Source: Desulfocurvus vexinensis DSM 17965
GTDB lineage: Bacteria > Desulfobacterota > Desulfovibrionia > Desulfovibrionales > Desulfovibrionaceae
Direction of reading: 5' to 3'
DNA length: 40,214 bases
Assembly: GCF_000519125.1 (NCBI RefSeq)
Contig: NZ_JAEX01000013.1
Span: forward strand, 51,985-92,198
Under the pieces are notes generated by a model, which was not told the DNA's origin, ran no database searches, and saw only the letters and a program-made list of their open reading frames with translations. Numbering within the stretch: position 1 is the first letter of the stretch; each line of letters begins with the position of its first letter. This document shows positions 25,020 to 32,810 of this stretch, piece after piece. A program made the translations under genes and the position numbers.

Positions 25020-25565
25020 ATGGAAAAGGATATGGATCAAGACGCCCTGGCCGACGAATGGGCTGCCGCCCTGGAAGAGAGCGGCGACCTTGACGCCGTG
25101 GCCGACGCCAAGGCCATGAAGGCCGCCGACTCCGGCCCGGCGGACGACGACGCCCTGGCCGCCGAGTGGGCCGCGGCCCTGGCCAGCGAGGAAGAGACCA
25201 AGATGGACAAGGAGTCCCGCCAGGCGGGGCTGGCCGCCCAGAGCACCGACGCGCGCTTCAAGGACCTGACCGAGGAGGCCAAGGCCCCCCGGCCCGACGG
25301 CACCAAGCGCGACCTGGACTTCATCCTGGACATCCCCCTGGATGTGTCGGCGGAGCTGGGGCGGACCAAGCTGCTCATCAACGAGCTGCTGCAACTGGGC
25401 CAGGGCTCGGTCATCGAGCTGAACAAGCTGGCGGGCGAGCCCCTGGAGATCTACGTCAACGGCAAGCTCGTGGCGCGCGGCGAGGCGGTGGTCATCAACG
25501 AGAAGTTCGGCGTGCGCCTGACCGACATCATCAGCCCCATCGAGCGCGTCAAGCAGCTCGCCTAG
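25020..25565 (+). CDS. fliN: Flagellar switch protein FliN
   Basis: A 181-residue C-ring protein. The last 85 residues are the SpoA/FliN domain (LDFILDIPLDVSAELGRTK, LLQLGQGSVIELNKLAGEP, VNGKLVARGEAVVINEKFGVRL). The N-terminal 75 residues are acidic and contain the same short block twice: DALADEWAAALEE (about 8-20) and DALAAEWAAALAS (about 43-55). This repeat looks like a docking motif, possibly for FliH or a chemotaxis phosphatase; that is inference. No fliM is in the window. Confidence 0.93.
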   Translation: MEKDMDQDALADEWAAALEESGDLDAVADAKAMKAADSGPADDDALAAEWAAALASEEETKMDKESRQAGLAAQSTDARFKDLTEEAKAPRPDGTKRDLDFILDIPLDVSAELGRTKLLINELLQLGQGSVIELNKLAGEPLEIYVNGKLVARGEAVVINEKFGVRLTDIISPIERVKQLA

Positions 25566-25577
25566 CGGGAACACGCC

Positions 25578-26210
25578 ATGCCGCACCTCCGTCGTCTTGT
25601 CGCCCTGTTCATGCTGTGCGCGCTGTGGGCCGCCCTGACGGCCTCGCCCGCCCTGGCCGCCAACGCCACGGCGCAGACTGACGCCGCCGCCACCGCCGCT
25701 AGCGGCGCTAGCGCCGCTAGCGCTGCCAACGCCTCGGCCCCGGAGGCGGGCGCCGCCGTCCGCCAGGCGGTGAACGCCACCGCCCCCGGCGCCGCCGGGG
25801 CCCTGGCCGGGGCCCTGGGCGACGGCCCCGGGCCGCTGGACGACGAGGCCCGGGAGAGCGTCAAAACCTTGCCCCAGGCCGGGGACATGACCGGGGCGCT
25901 GTTCCAGGTGGCGGGGGTGCTGTGCCTTCTGCTGGCGCTGATGTTCCTTGGCTTCTGGGTGCTCAAGCGCTTCGGCAAGCGCATGGGCCTTGGGGTTTTC
26001 GGCTCGGGCGACCTGCGTATCGAGGGCACCATGAGCCTGGGGCCCAAGAAGAGCATCGTCGTGGTCCGGTTCTTGAATAAGCGGATGGTGCTGGGCGTCA
26101 CCGACGCCTCCATCAACCTGCTGACGCAAGTGGACACCGGCCATGACACTGATCGAAAGGATTTCGACAAGGCCCTGGACGAGGCTCGCGCCAAGGACGG
26201 CGGCATGTAG
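25578..26210 (+). CDS. fliO: Flagellar biosynthetic protein FliO
   Basis: A 210-residue membrane protein assisting assembly of the FliP ring of the export gate. It opens with a signal-like segment (LVALFMLCALWAALTASPALAA), continues with a long alanine-rich, low-complexity periplasmic stretch (about 28-95), has one membrane helix (ALFQVAGVLCLLLALMFLGFWVL, about 108-130), and ends in the conserved cytoplasmic domain (RIEGTMSLGPKKSIVVVRF). Bases 25696-25725 hold a short GCTAGCGGC-type repeat encoding ASGASAAS. Its 3' end overlaps fliP by 68 bases in another frame. Confidence 0.88.
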   Translation: MPHLRRLVALFMLCALWAALTASPALAANATAQTDAAATAASGASAASAANASAPEAGAAVRQAVNATAPGAAGALAGALGDGPGPLDDEARESVKTLPQAGDMTGALFQVAGVLCLLLALMFLGFWVLKRFGKRMGLGVFGSGDLRIEGTMSLGPKKSIVVVRFLNKRMVLGVTDASINLLTQVDTGHDTDRKDFDKALDEARAKDGGM

Positions 26211-26943
26211 CCTCCTGCTTTTCGCGCTGCTGCCCCTGGCGGCGGCCCTGGCCCAGGAGCCGTCCGTGCCCTCCCTGCAGCTGAGCCTGGCCGCAGGGCA
26301 GACCGAGCCCGAAAAGGTCGCCACGACCCTGGAGATTCTCTTCCTGCTGACGGTGCTCTCCGTGGCGCCGTCCATCGTGCTCACCGCCACGTCCTTCACG
26401 CGCATCATCATCGTCTTCTCGTTCCTGCGCCAGGCCATGGGCACCAACCAGGTGCCGCCCAACCAGGTGCTGGCCTCCCTGGCCATCTTCATGACCGTGA
26501 TGATCATGCTGCCCACGGGCACGCGCATCAACGACGAGGCCCTGCAACCCTACCTCAACGAGGACATCGGCTTCCAGGAGGCCCTGGGCAAGGCCGAGGC
26601 GCCGCTGCGCGAGTTCCTGTTCAAGCACACCCGCGAGAAGGACCTGTCCATCTTCTATTCCATCGCGCGCATGGACCGCCCCCAGACCAAGGACGACGTG
26701 CCCACCCCGCTGCTGGTGGCGGCCTATGTCATCAGCGAGATGAAGACGGCCTTCCAGATCGGCTTTCTCATCTACATCCCCTTCCTGATCCTGGACATGG
26801 TGGTGGCCTCCATCCTGCTGGCCATGGGCATGATGATGCTGCCGCCAGTGATGATCTCCCTGCCGTTCAAGCTGCTGCTCTTCGTTATGGTCGATGGCTG
26901 GAACCTCTTGACCGGTTCGCTCGTGAACAGTTTCGCGGCCTGA
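26143..26943 (+). CDS. fliP: Flagellar export-gate protein FliP
   Basis: A 266-residue polytopic protein forming the core of the flagellar type III export gate. A signal peptide (to about residue 37, ending LAAALAQ) is followed by the conserved segments LTVLSVAPSIVLTATSFTRI, FLRQAMGTNQVPPNQVL and VISEMKTAFQIGFLIYIPFL, and helices near the C terminus (PPVMISLPFKLLLFVMVDGW). The only ATG giving a signal peptide is 26143, which forces a 68-base overlap with fliO. The tail LTGSLVNSFAA is typical. Confidence 0.95.
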   Translation: MTLIERISTRPWTRLAPRTAACSLLLFALLPLAAALAQEPSVPSLQLSLAAGQTEPEKVATTLEILFLLTVLSVAPSIVLTATSFTRIIIVFSFLRQAMGTNQVPPNQVLASLAIFMTVMIMLPTGTRINDEALQPYLNEDIGFQEALGKAEAPLREFLFKHTREKDLSIFYSIARMDRPQTKDDVPTPLLVAAYVISEMKTAFQIGFLIYIPFLILDMVVASILLAMGMMMLPPVMISLPFKLLLFVMVDGWNLLTGSLVNSFAA

Positions 26944-26967
26944 GCGCCGCCCAAGGAGACACGGCCC

Positions 26968-27237
26968 ATGACCCCCGAATTCGTCGTCGGTTTCGCGCGC
27001 CAGGCTATCGAAATGGCCCTGCTCATCTCCCTGCCCATGCTCGGGGTGGGCCTTCTGGTGGGCCTGACCGTGAGCATCCTGCAGGCCGCCACCCAGATCC
27101 AGGAGATGACCCTGACCTTCATCCCCAAGATCCTGTCCATCTTCGTGGCCCTGCTCGTCTCCTTCCCGTGGATCATGGACAAGATGATCACCTACACCCG
27201 CGACCTGTTCATGAACCTGCCCAACTACGTGCGCTGA
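26968..27237 (+). CDS. fliQ: Flagellar export-gate protein FliQ
   Basis: An 89-residue protein with two membrane helices (about 16-36 and 51-71) that packs on FliP in the export gate. LLISLPMLGVGLLVGLTVS and AATQIQEMTLTFIPKI are the family signature. AAGGAGA precedes the ATG. It is the last gene of this operon; a long hairpin follows 22 bases later. fliR and flhB are not in the window. Confidence 0.95.
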   Translation: MTPEFVVGFARQAIEMALLISLPMLGVGLLVGLTVSILQAATQIQEMTLTFIPKILSIFVALLVSFPWIMDKMITYTRDLFMNLPNYVR

Positions 27238-27259
27238 CCCCCGCGCGCCCCGGGCAACG

Positions 27260-27296
27260 CCAAGGCGCCCCCCGGCTCTGCCGGGGGGCGCCTTGG
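27260..27296. terminator. 16-bp hairpin between fliQ and the convergent EAL gene
   Basis: CCAAGGCGCCCCCCGG (27260-27275) is a perfect inverted repeat of 27281-27296 with loop CTCTG. It lacks a T-run on either strand but sits between convergent genes 22 bases after fliQ, so it probably blunts readthrough. The remaining 180 bases up to the EAL stop hold only G/C-rich sequence. Confidence 0.55.
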
Positions 27297-27476
27297 CCGT
27301 GTGGGGCCGGGGTACGCTGTGCCCCGCGCTGGAATGGGGCCCCTCTTCGCGGGGGGAGGGGGAGGGGAGCGCGTTGTGCGGGTGCCGGGCGCCGGTTGGC
27401 GCGCGGCGCACGGAGAGGCCTGGGGGCCGGGGCCGGACGGCGCCCCCGCGGCACCGCCCGGCCCCGGCCTATCGAC

Positions 27477-28703
27477 TCACCGTTTCACGCTGATGTCGAC
27501 GCACAGGATGAAGGCCCGCCCGGCCCGGTCGCCGAAGCGCACCGAGATGGTCGTGCACAGGCTGCCGCTGGCCAGGGAGATGTAGGGCTCGGTGGTGTAC
27601 TTTTCGAGCCCGGCGGACAGGGGCAGGAAGTATTCCTTGAGGGAGTGGTCGGTGCCGCGCGGGGCGGGGCGGTAGATGAAGCGCCGGGCCTCGCTCACGG
27701 CGTAGGGGTTGCAGACGGTCGCGCTGACCTGACGCCCCGCGCAGTTGAGCACATACATGCACTCGATGTCCTCGTGGGAGTGGATGAGGTCCAGCAGGGC
27801 GCGGTTGAAGCCCCGGGGCGCCTGGGTGCCCAGGGCGGCGACGATCTCGCGCAGGGCCCGGTCGTAGGTTTCGTGCAGGGCCTTTTTCTCGTTGATGGTC
27901 TCGATGACGCGGCGCCGGAAGTTGCGGGCCACGGAGGCCACCCGGCGCGGTGTGGGCGGCGGCGCGGCGTCCAGGGGCGCGGGCCGGGCGAAATAGAAGC
28001 CCTGGAAGATGTCCACCCCCAGGCCCATGAGTTCGAGCACCTCGGCCTCCTGCTCCACGCCCTCGGCCACGACCATGGCCCCGATGTTGCGCGACAAGCG
28101 CACCAGGGCTTTGGCGATCTCGAACTTGTGGTACTCGCAGTGGATGTCGCGGATCAGGCCCTTGTCGATCTTGATGATGTCGGGCTTGATCTGCGAGACG
28201 CGGTCGAGGTTGGAATGCCCGGTGCCGATGTCGTCCAGGGCGATGAGGAAGCCGTGGGCCCGGTAGGTCTCGATGAAACGGGTCAGCACTTCCGTGTCCT
28301 GGACCTTGGACTCGATGATTTCGATGACCACGTTGCCCGGGTTCAGGCCCGCGGCCTGGGTGGCCTCCAGGAACTTGCCCGAGCCCAGGATGTTCCTGTT
28401 GATCAGCGACATGTCCAGGTTCACCGACAGCAGCAGGTCCTTGCACTGGGCATGCACCGGGGCGAAGCGGCGCATGGCCAGCTGGCGGCACAGCCGGTCC
28501 AGCGCCAGGCGCCGGGCGGGGGTTGTGGCCAGAGGAAAGAGCACATCGGGCGGGATGCTGACGTGCAGGTCGGGCAAAAGGCCCCGGGACAGGGCCTCCA
28601 CGGCCACCACGCTCTTGCCCTTGATGGACACCATGGGCTGGAAAAGCGTGACGATGCGGTCTTCGCGGGCCAGGGTCTGGTAGTCGAGTGCGAGGGGCTG
28701 CAT
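27477..28703 (-). CDS. EAL-domain c-di-GMP phosphodiesterase with Cache-like C-terminal domain
   Basis: A 408-residue soluble protein. Residues about 15-245 are an EAL domain with the catalytic set present: EAL at 36-38, the asparagine in LLSVNLD, EIIES, ALDDIGTGHSNL, IKIDKGLI, VVAEGVE and the glutamine in FQGFYFARP. It should therefore hydrolyse cyclic di-GMP. The C-terminal 150 residues have a PAS/Cache-like pattern (CMYVLNCAGRQVSATV, SLKEYFLP, TTEPYISLASGSLCTTISV, FILCVDISV), like the two-domain organisation of Bacillus YkuI. No membrane helix is seen. It lies downstream of the PII gene, with a hairpin between, and converges on the flagellar operon; a role in motility control is inference. 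Confidence 0.85.
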   Translation of the reverse strand: MQPLALDYQTLAREDRIVTLFQPMVSIKGKSVVAVEALSRGLLPDLHVSIPPDVLFPLATTPARRLALDRLCRQLAMRRFAPVHAQCKDLLLSVNLDMSLINRNILGSGKFLEATQAAGLNPGNVVIEIIESKVQDTEVLTRFIETYRAHGFLIALDDIGTGHSNLDRVSQIKPDIIKIDKGLIRDIHCEYHKFEIAKALVRLSRNIGAMVVAEGVEQEAEVLELMGLGVDIFQGFYFARPAPLDAAPPPTPRRVASVARNFRRRVIETINEKKALHETYDRALREIVAALGTQAPRGFNRALLDLIHSHEDIECMYVLNCAGRQVSATVCNPYAVSEARRFIYRPAPRGTDHSLKEYFLPLSAGLEKYTTEPYISLASGSLCTTISVRFGDRAGRAFILCVDISVKR

Positions 28704-28735
28704 ACGGTGGCGGCGCGTCCCTTTGGCGGAAGAGG

Positions 28736-28774
28736 GCGCCCCGGGCCGGAGGATGGGGGTCCGGCCCGGGGCGC
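28736..28774 (-). terminator. 15-bp GC hairpin between PII and EAL genes
   Basis: GCGCCCCGGGCCGGA (28736-28750) pairs perfectly with 28760-28774 around a 9-base loop. It sits 13 bases after the PII stop. There is no T-run, so termination efficiency is unclear; readthrough into the EAL gene is possible. Confidence 0.5.
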
Positions 28775-28786
28775 GTGTGTGGGGGG

Positions 28787-29146
28787 CTAGGGAGCGGTGC
28801 GGGTCGCCGCCACGGCGGCGATGTCCGACTCCCCGGTGCGGATGCGCAGGGAGCGCGCAATGTCGAGGACGAAGACCACGCCGTCGCCTTCCTTGCCGGT
28901 CCGGGCTCCGGTTTCGATGGCCTTGAGGGCGGCGTCGAGGAAGGAGTCGTTGACGCCGATCTCGATGCGGACCTTCTTGAGCAGGTTCACCTCCATGACC
29001 ACGCCGCGGTAGGTCTCGGTGAAGCCCTTCTGGCGGCCCGAGCCGAGCACGTTGGTCACGGTCATGCTGAATATTTCCTTGGCGTAGAGGGCCTGCTTGA
29101 CCGCAGTCAGCCTCTCGGGCCGGATGTATGCGATGATGAGTTTCAT
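28787..29146 (-). CDS. PII nitrogen regulatory protein
   Basis: A 119-residue trimeric signal protein that senses 2-oxoglutarate and ATP/ADP and blocks AmtB when nitrogen is plentiful. MKLIIAYIRPERL, the T-loop stem GRQKGFTETYRG (37-48) and the signature RTGKEGDGVVFVLDI are clear. In the T-loop the tyrosine at position 46 is present, but position 51, the uridylylated tyrosine of enteric GlnB/GlnK, is methionine, so GlnD-type control should not operate here. It follows amtB by 42 bases, the reverse of the usual glnK-amtB order but the same functional pair. Confidence 0.93.
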   Translation of the reverse strand: MKLIIAYIRPERLTAVKQALYAKEIFSMTVTNVLGSGRQKGFTETYRGVVMEVNLLKKVRIEIGVNDSFLDAALKAIETGARTGKEGDGVVFVLDIARSLRIRTGESDIAAVAATRTAP

Positions 29147-29188
29147 GGCTCCTCCGAATGGTGCTTGGTTAGATGGCGGGGACGTGCC

Positions 29189-30571
29189 CTACTCGTTGGA
29201 GAAGATCTGGAAGCCGGAGTAGGCCTCCATGCCGTGCTCGGTGATGTCCAGGCCCTTGAGCTCCTCCTCCTCGCTGACGCGGATGCCCACGACGGCCTTG
29301 AGGATGGCGAACACGACCCAGCCCGCGCCGAAGGCCCAGACGAAGACCGCGCCCACGCCGATGAGCTGCGTGGAGAGCACGGAGAAGTCGCCGCCGTAGA
29401 GCAGGCCCGTGGCGCTGCCGAAGCCCGGGGCGGCCAGCAGGCCGGCCATGATGGTGCCGTAGGCGCCGCACACGCCGTGCACGGACACCGCGCCGACCGG
29501 GTCGTCGATCTTGAGCACCTGGTCGATGAAGACCACGGACAGGACCACGAGGATGCCGCCGCCCAGGCCGGTGATCATCGCGCCCATGGGGGACAGCTCG
29601 TAGCAGCCCGCGGTGATGGCCACCAGGCCCGCCAGGGCGCCGTTCATGGTCATGGAGGCGTCGGGCTTGCCGTACTTGATCCAGGCCGTGAACATGGCGC
29701 CCAGGGTGCCCGTGCAGGCGGCCAGGGAGGTGTTCATGGCGATGTAGCCGATGGTGCCGTCGGCGGTGGTGGTGGAGCCGGGGTTGAAGCCGAACCAGCC
29801 GAACCACAGGATGAAGACGCCCAGGGCCGCCATGGGGATGTTGTGGCCGGGGATGGCGTTGGCCTTGCCGTCGGCGGTGTACTTGCCGATGCGCGGGCCA
29901 AGGACCATGGCTCCGGCCAGGGCGACCCAGCCGCCCACGGAGTGAACCACGGTGGACCCGGCGAAGTCGATGAAGCCCATGGATTCGAGCCAGCCGCCCT
30001 CGTTGCCCCACAGGCCGCCCCAGGCCCAGTGCCCGGAGACGGGGTAGATCAGGCCGGTGACCAGGATGCTGGCCAGGATGTAGGCGCTGAATTTGGTGCG
30101 CTCGGCGATGCCGCCGGAGACGATGGTGGCGGCGGTGGCGGCGAACACGCTCTGGAAGAACCAGAAGGTCAGGGTCCACATGCCGTCGGCGGTGGAAGCG
30201 TCGGCGCCGGACAGGGCGAAGCCCGAGCCGCCGATGAAGCCGCCGATGGAGTCGCCGAACATGAAGGCGAAGCCGATGAAGAAGAAGACCACCGAGCCAG
30301 CGGCAAAGTCGATGAAGTTCTTCATCAGGATGTTGCCCGCGTTCTTGGCGCGGGTGAATCCGGCCTCGACCATGGCGAAACCGGCCTGCATGAACATGAC
30401 CAGGATGGCGGCAACCAGGGTCCACAGGAGGTTGGCGTTGTCCTGGGTCAGCATTTCGGGGGCGTCCTGGGCCAGGGCGCATACGGGGGCCGAGGCGACC
30501 ACGGCGAGGGCTCCCAGGGCGAAGTACAGCCCGGAGAGCGGCCTTTTCAAAAGGGAGCGGGGGGTGAGCAT
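29189..30571 (-). CDS. amtB: Ammonium transporter AmtB
   Basis: A 460-residue polytopic membrane channel. A cleavable signal peptide (ending CALAQ at about residue 35) precedes eleven expected membrane helices. Family marks are AGFAMVEAGFTRAKN, FWFFQSVFAATAATIVSGG, FAGSTVVHSVGGW with the first pore histidine, and SVHGVCGAYGTI with the second. The cytoplasmic tail (EEEELKGLDITEHGMEAYSGFQ) is the conserved C-terminal region that binds PII. It is the first gene of the amtB-PII unit. I looked for a sigma-54 promoter upstream and did not find one. Confidence 0.96.
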   Translation of the reverse strand: MLTPRSLLKRPLSGLYFALGALAVVASAPVCALAQDAPEMLTQDNANLLWTLVAAILVMFMQAGFAMVEAGFTRAKNAGNILMKNFIDFAAGSVVFFFIGFAFMFGDSIGGFIGGSGFALSGADASTADGMWTLTFWFFQSVFAATAATIVSGGIAERTKFSAYILASILVTGLIYPVSGHWAWGGLWGNEGGWLESMGFIDFAGSTVVHSVGGWVALAGAMVLGPRIGKYTADGKANAIPGHNIPMAALGVFILWFGWFGFNPGSTTTADGTIGYIAMNTSLAACTGTLGAMFTAWIKYGKPDASMTMNGALAGLVAITAGCYELSPMGAMITGLGGGILVVLSVVFIDQVLKIDDPVGAVSVHGVCGAYGTIMAGLLAAPGFGSATGLLYGGDFSVLSTQLIGVGAVFVWAFGAGWVVFAILKAVVGIRVSEEEELKGLDITEHGMEAYSGFQIFSNE

Positions 30572-31080
30572 TCCTGAAACCTCCTAGGCAACAGCGGTTG
30601 GGGTGTGTCGAGCGCCGAAGCGCATCCCCGGAGAGCAAGGAGCGGGCCAAGAATGCAAACCACTGATTTAAAAGTAATTATTATAATCAGGCGGGGGAGA
30701 GGGGGCTGAAACTAACAAATTTTGCCATAAATGGCATACATCAGTTGGGCCTTGTTTCACATATTTGCAAATAAAAGCTAATTCTGACCCCAAGAATTGG
30801 ACTACTGTCAGCCGCGAGGTCCAAAATTGTAAAATAAGCCCTGAGTCTGGCCTGGGTGCGGGCTCCGGAGCGGGCTGGTGCAGGCGCGGGCTGGTGCAGG
30901 CGCGGGGGAGCAGGGGCGGGCTGGTGCAGCCGTGGGCGGGAGCCCGGCCCGGGGGCATTGCGGCGTGCGCGCCGGGCGGCCGGGGCGCGGCTGCACCCGG
31001 GAACCGGCGCGCCGCTGGTGCTGTGCCCGGGGGCGGGGTCGTGCGGGTGCGCGTTGCGGCGGGCCCGGGGGCGGGGCCGC
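30572..31080. other. Long intergenic region upstream of amtB
   Basis: No gene is supported. Bases 30660-30840 are AT-rich and must contain the amtB promoter; TATAAT occurs at 30682-30687 in an almost palindromic ATTATTATAAT but without a good -35. A dyad TGCCA-TAAA-TGGCA lies at 30723-30736 and could bind a dimeric regulator. Bases 30840-31080 are very G-rich and include three copies of GCGGGCTGGTGCAG (30870, 30886 and 30916). Confidence 0.55.
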
Positions 31081-31683
31081 TCAGTCCGGGCAGCCCCGGG
31101 TGCAGCCCGGGCCGGGGGGTACGCGGAACAGGGCCCCGCCGAACTCCAGGAACGGGGCGTCCTCGAAGCCGAAGGCTCCGGCCAGCAGCAGGGCGGGGAA
31201 GCCGTGGCGGTAGGCGTTGTAGCCGCGCGCGGCCTCGTTGTAGGCCAGCCGCGCCAGGGCCACGTGGTGGGCGGCGTCGTCCAGGTCCTGGAACAGGGGG
31301 CCCAGGCTGGCGGCGGTGTCCTGCTCCCGGGCGGCCCGGGCCAGGGTCCGCAGCCGGGTCAGCAGGGTTTCCAGGCGTTCTTCGGCCCGTCCCAGCTCGT
31401 GCAGGGCCAGGGGCTCGCCCCGGGCCGCCGCCTGGGCGGCGGCGGCGGAGGCCGCCTCGCGGGCCAGGGCCAGGTCCGCCAGGGCGTCCCCGGCCTGGGG
31501 CAGCTGGCTGCGGCCCGCCTCCACCAGGGCCACCACGAGGTCGTGGCGTCGGCGCAGGGCCGCATCGGCGCGGCCCAGGGCCGCCAGGCAGAGCCGACGC
31601 AGGGCCGCGAGCCGGCCGTGGATCAGGGCCGCGCACAGCCCGATGGCCAGCAGCGTGGCGGCGAAGGCGAAAAGCGCGTTCAT
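31081..31683 (-). CDS. LemA-family protein
   Basis: A 200-residue protein with one N-terminal membrane helix (ALFAFAATLLAIGLCAALI) and a long helical coiled region, the LemA layout. Diagnostic parts are RRRHDLVVALVEAGR (about 44-58), the heptad-rich middle, and YNEAARGYNAYRHGFPALLLAGAFGFEDAPFL split over about 145-178, which matches the LemA end (YN..V..YN, FP...A...GF). It is about 15 residues longer at the C terminus, in a proline/glycine/cysteine tail. The function of LemA is not known. It lies 71 bases downstream of the next gene on the same strand. Confidence 0.85.
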   Translation of the reverse strand: MNALFAFAATLLAIGLCAALIHGRLAALRRLCLAALGRADAALRRRHDLVVALVEAGRSQLPQAGDALADLALAREAASAAAAQAAARGEPLALHELGRAEERLETLLTRLRTLARAAREQDTAASLGPLFQDLDDAAHHVALARLAYNEAARGYNAYRHGFPALLLAGAFGFEDAPFLEFGGALFRVPPGPGCTRGCPD

Positions 31684-31754
31684 GGTGCCCCCGGGGTACG
31701 GGTTTGCAGCGCAGTGTAGTGCAACCCGGCGGGCGCGGCAAGGGCGCGCGAAGG

Positions 31755-32180
31755 CTACAGCCGCAGCACGCGCCCGGCCAGGGGGCCGTCCTGAAGCTGG
31801 AAGGTGCGCACCCGCACGCGGATGGCCCGGGCCTGGGGGGCCGAGGCGATGGCCTCCAGCTGCGGGCGGGCGGCGGCCAGGCGGCGCAGCAGGGCGCGTT
31901 CCTCGTCGCCCTGGGCCGGGACGAAGGTGCCCGCCACGGTGAGCGCCCGCAAGCTCTGGATGCCCGCAGCGGCGCGGCGGTCGTCCACCAGCAGGCTGAC
32001 CTCGGGGTTGGCCGCGAGGTTGGCCCATTTGCGCGTGCCGGGCAGGGTGGCCATGAGCACCTCGCGCCCGTCGGGCGCGGCGACGTAGGCCATGAGCGAG
32101 GTGTGGGGCACGCCTTGCGAGGCCGTGGCCAGCACCAGCAGGTCCTGGGACAGGAGCAGGTCGAGGCAGTCGTCGAGCAT
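31755..32180 (-). CDS. Pyridoxamine-5'-phosphate-oxidase-fold protein
   Basis: A 141-residue FMN-binding split-barrel protein. It opens LLSQDLLVLATASQGVPHTSLMAYV, followed by LMATLPGTRKWANLAANPEVSLLVDDR, the usual N-terminal pattern of the family, and ends with a strand RAIRVRVRTFQLQDG. Length fits the short single-domain group, whose substrates are generally unknown (flavin or F420-like reductases, or haem-related). ATG 32180 is preferred over in-frame starts upstream, which add only low-complexity residues. It lies between the ech operon terminator and the LemA gene and may be co-transcribed with the latter. Confidence 0.8.
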   Translation of the reverse strand: MLDDCLDLLLSQDLLVLATASQGVPHTSLMAYVAAPDGREVLMATLPGTRKWANLAANPEVSLLVDDRRAAAGIQSLRALTVAGTFVPAQGDEERALLRRLAAARPQLEAIASAPQARAIRVRVRTFQLQDGPLAGRVLRL

Positions 32181-32327
32181 GGGGCCTCCGGTTGGGGGGG
32201 GCAGGGGGTCGGCCTGCAGGATACACCGCCGGGGGCGCGCGGCAAAGGGGCCGCCTGCGTGCGCTCCCAGGAGCGTCCAAGACAAAGCGCAGCAGGGTAT
32301 GCCGCCCCGGCGCGCCCCGGCGGGCCG

Positions 32328-32356
32328 AAAAAAAGGCCCCCCGGGCGGGGGGCCTT
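32328..32356 (-). terminator. Intrinsic terminator of the ech operon
   Basis: AAGGCCCCCC (32333-32342) pairs with GGGGGGCCTT (32347-32356) around GGGC; on the minus strand the stem runs into seven T residues. It lies 24 bases past the echF stop. Confidence 0.85.
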
Positions 32357-32379
32357 CGGAATCCAGGGGCGCGGAGGCG

Positions 32380-32799
32380 CTACTTGGCCTCGGCGTCGCC
32401 GCCCTCGGGGGCCTCGTCCGCCTTGGCGGCCTTGGCCTTGTCCCCGGCCTTCTTCTTGGGCTGGGGCGGGGTGCCTTTGAGGATGAAGGGCTCCTTGACC
32501 ACCGTGGGCTTGCGGTGGACGTTCTTCATGCTCAGGCTGTCCACCGGGCAGTTCTCCACGCACACGGCGCAGTAGACGCAGGCGTAGGCGTCGCAGTCCC
32601 AGGTGCCGGTGGTGCGGTCCACGGTGATGCACTGCGACGGGCACTTCTTTGCGCACATGTTGCAGAAGATGCATTTGTCCATGTCGTTGACCAGCTCGCC
32701 CCGGAATTTCTCGAAGGGCTCGCGCACGACAAAGGGGTAGCCCCGGGTGGCCTTGGGCCTCACGAAGTTCTTCAGGATGTTCGAGGTCATGAACAGCAT
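32380..32799 (-). CDS. echF: Ech hydrogenase ferredoxin-like subunit EchF
   Basis: A 139-residue electron-transfer subunit with two [4Fe-4S] motifs: CIFCNMCAKKCP (C43, C46, C49, C53) and CVYCAVCVENCP (C74, C77, C80, C84). It passes electrons between ferredoxin and the small subunit. The C-terminal 30 residues are lysine/alanine-rich and look like a flexible tail. GGGAGG lies five bases before the ATG at 32799. It is last in the operon, 11 bases after echE. Confidence 0.93.
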   Translation of the reverse strand: MLFMTSNILKNFVRPKATRGYPFVVREPFEKFRGELVNDMDKCIFCNMCAKKCPSQCITVDRTTGTWDCDAYACVYCAVCVENCPVDSLSMKNVHRKPTVVKEPFILKGTPPQPKKKAGDKAKAAKADEAPEGGDAEAK

Positions 32800-32810
32800 G
32801 GCGGCCTCCC

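Noticed and set aside
30640-30700. Sigma-54 promoter of amtB
   Set aside because: TTTGCA is present on the minus strand, but no GG doublet occurs at the required distance upstream.
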